DNA of 5,796 bases, taken from positions 1-5,796 of the forward strand of contig CAZRCG010000021.1 in NCBI GenBank assembly GCA_964598565.1. The letters run 5' to 3'. Every line of letters starts with the position of its first letter. The stretch's first letter is position 1. The notes below the pieces were generated by a model that saw only the letters and a program-made list of their open reading frames with translations, was not told where the DNA came from and searched no databases. The translations under genes and the position numbers were made by a program. Of the stretch, positions 5,767 through 5,796 are shown in pieces. Source of the DNA: CAZRCG01 sp964598565 (GTDB lineage Bacteria > Bdellovibrionota > UBA2394).

Positions 5767-5796
5767 TTCTCCTGCCCTAGAAGGGGCTTCTTGCAC

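Overview
The window looks like part of a Gram-negative bacterial chromosome. Three of its four genes encode proteins with export signals, and the fourth is a multidomain two-component signalling protein. Base composition is moderate and coding density is high. Nothing identifies the species. A predatory or environmental deltaproteobacterial-type lineage such as Bdellovibrionota would fit the many lineage-specific secreted proteins and papain-like enzymes, but that is only an impression. I see no rRNA, tRNA, CRISPR array, transposase, phage gene or integrase.

Layout. Positions 2-1279 (+) hold the 3' part of a hybrid sensor histidine kinase with a receiver domain ahead of its kinase core. The true start lies before the window. 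After an 85-base gap, 1365-3416 (+) encodes a 683-residue exported or membrane-attached protein. Its middle part carries a His...Cys pattern like permuted papain-fold domains of the Lnb/DUF4105 type, and it ends in a coiled coil. A hairpin followed by a T-run at 3437-3473 is the probable terminator. On the opposite strand, converging on that terminator, are 3494-4585 (-), a secreted or membrane-associated orphan protein, and 4773-5489 (-), a secreted protein of the YiiX/YebB permuted papain-like family (peptidase family C92 type) with its key motifs intact.

Non-coding stretches. The gap at 4586-4772 between the two minus-strand genes holds spaced direct repeats and two good hairpins. The right end, 5598-5796, holds a perfect 24-base tandem duplication, a TATAAT-like box facing the last gene, and an inverted repeat, but no supported gene. 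No gene-free stretch exceeds about 300 bases.

How the parts may work together. The clearest link is that two of the three exported proteins appear to carry permuted NlpC/P60-related folds. Enzymes of this broad group act on cell-wall peptides, lipids or amide and thioester bonds, so the locus may concern the cell envelope. The kinase could regulate it, but nothing in the sequence proves this. No complete known system is recognisable. The most novel parts are the large protein at 1365-3416, the orphan at 3494-4585, and the repeat-bearing intergenic regions.
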